Source: Lachnospiraceae bacterium (GTDB lineage Bacteria; Bacillota; Clostridia; Lachnospirales; Lachnospiraceae). From it: a stretch of DNA of 64,000 bases. The stretch's first letter is position 1; each line of letters starts with the position of its first letter. Shown here piece after piece: positions 63,204-64,000 of this stretch. The notes beneath the pieces were generated by a model, which saw only the letters and a list, made by a program, of their open reading frames with translations, ran no database searches and had not been told where the DNA came from. The translations under genes and the position numbers were made by a program. Location: NCBI GenBank assembly GCA_014804785.1, contig JAAUZD010000030.1:61723-125722 (forward strand), read 5' to 3'.

Positions 63204-64000
63204 ATGAGTTATAAAATTGTGGCGGACAGTTGTTGTGAATTTCCCGGGGAATATGAAAATGATTCCCGATATGAGCGTATTCCATTGGGATTGGAAGTAG
63301 AAAATGAATTGATTATGGATGATGACAGCTTTGATCAGGCGCAATTTTTAAGGAAAGTGGCAGCTGCCTCTAAATGTCCCAAATCCTCCTGTCCTTCTCC
63401 GGAAAGATATAAGGAATCTTATCAGACAGATGCCGAGAATGTGTTCGTCTTTACTTTATCATCAAAGCTGAGCGGGAGCTATAACAGTGCAGAACTTGGT
63501 AAAAAGCTTTATCATGAGGAGCAAGGAAAGAAAAATATCTTTGTGTGTGATTCGGAATCTGCAAGCTGCGGGGAGACCCAGCTTGTAAAGAAGGCTGCCG
63601 AATGGTCTGAGGCTGGGCTTCCTTTTGACGAAATCTGCAGAAAACTAAATGAGTATAGGGATAAGATGAAAACCTATTTTGTGCTTGATAATCTTGAAAC
63701 GTTACGAAAGAATGGACGACTTAGTAAAGTAAAGGCATTGGTGGCATCTACATTAAGCATTAAGCCTGTGATGGGTTCCAATAAGGGAGAGATTATTCAG
63801 CTCGGTCAGGCAATCGGAATTAAGAAAGCACTTGCTAAGATGGCGGATACTGTCGCTGCGCAGGCAGTTCATCCAGAGGAAAGAACCTTGATGATTACCC
63901 ACTGCAACTGTCTGGAACGTGCAGAAAGTGTCCGGCAGATGATTCTTTCCAAAATAAAGGTAAAGGGCACCCTCATTATGGATACCAGAGGTGTCAGCAG
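63204..64000 (+). CDS. DegV-family fatty-acid-binding protein, 3' partial
   Basis: 265 codons are in the window; the frame is open at the edge, which is why the ORF track misses it. MSYKIVADSCCEFPGEY, FTLSSKLSGSYNSAE, and TLRKNGRLSKVKALVAS followed by TLSIKPVM are the DegV landmarks. Members (FakB-like) bind a fatty acid and present it to FakA kinase. ATG 63204 follows TGGAGG. Usually about 280-290 aa, so most of it is present. Confidence 0.92.
   Translation, partial: MSYKIVADSCCEFPGEYENDSRYERIPLGLEVENELIMDDDSFDQAQFLRKVAAASKCPKSSCPSPERYKESYQTDAENVFVFTLSSKLSGSYNSAELGKKLYHEEQGKKNIFVCDSESASCGETQLVKKAAEWSEAGLPFDEICRKLNEYRDKMKTYFVLDNLETLRKNGRLSKVKALVASTLSIKPVMGSNKGEIIQLGQAIGIKKALAKMADTVAAQAVHPEERTLMITHCNCLERAESVRQMILSKIKVKGTLIMDTRGVS

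Overview
The window looks like a chromosomal segment of a Gram-positive gut Clostridium relative, most likely Lachnospiraceae. The reasons are moderate-to-low GC, strong AGGAGG ribosome binding sites, near-consensus SigA promoters, and Firmicute families such as the TIGR03915/TIGR03916 pair, DUF4250, DUF4364, DUF5722, DUF1700/DUF4097, TnpW and CIRCE-controlled ClpB. The genus assignment is inference from gene content only; I could run no search.

Layout. 1-8.4 kb: the end of an M56 (BlaR1-type) membrane protein fused to an LCP-like domain, a RarA ATPase, a CPBP protease, a LytTR/DUF3021 pair, a TetR regulator, a methyltransferase, and a GntR-controlled ABC exporter with a clear promoter and palindromic operator. 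8.4-11.7 kb: an AraC/GyrI regulator and a MATE pump on the minus strand. Each is followed directly after its stop codon by a fold-back element of about 300 bp. The two elements share a covarying core but have unrelated long outer stems; this is the most unusual structure in the window. 11.8-34.6 kb is mostly ordinary core and accessory genome: the radical-SAM/DNA-metabolism pair, a DinG-like helicase, a GH13 enzyme, an XRE regulator with three operator repeats, a PadR-DUF1700-DUF4097 operon, DUF3137-LemA, an ECF S component, TraX, a MarR-controlled heterodimeric ABC exporter, a cysteine hydrolase, an orphan MetQ with a LysR gene, and a chemoreceptor.

34.6-50.1 kb is a decaying accessory region. 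It holds a hydrolase with one nonsense codon, an AAA-ATPase-like gene with a frameshift and a nonsense codon, a repeat lipoprotein, and a HicAB pair with broken HicA. These are followed by a composite mobile remnant of about 10 kb: a SAP-domain protein, TnpW, a PD-(D/E)XK transposase, a methyltransferase, a MobA/MobL relaxase, a truncated serine recombinase, an XRE plus GIY-YIG cassette, an IS1182-type transposase and the C-terminal end of a tyrosine integrase. A near-duplicate of the clpB CIRCE region lies at the far left edge of the remnant, which suggests insertion at the clpB promoter.

50.2-64 kb returns to chromosome. It holds clpB under a CIRCE operator, DUF4250, bactofilin with an M23-like protein that has lost its zinc ligands, a cell-wall cluster (polysaccharide deacetylase, D-Ala-D-Ala carboxypeptidase, a second RarA, DUF5722), the minus-strand operon malic enzyme - TIGR01212 radical SAM - DUF4364, and the start of a DegV protein that runs off the window. 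I saw no tRNA, rRNA or CRISPR array.
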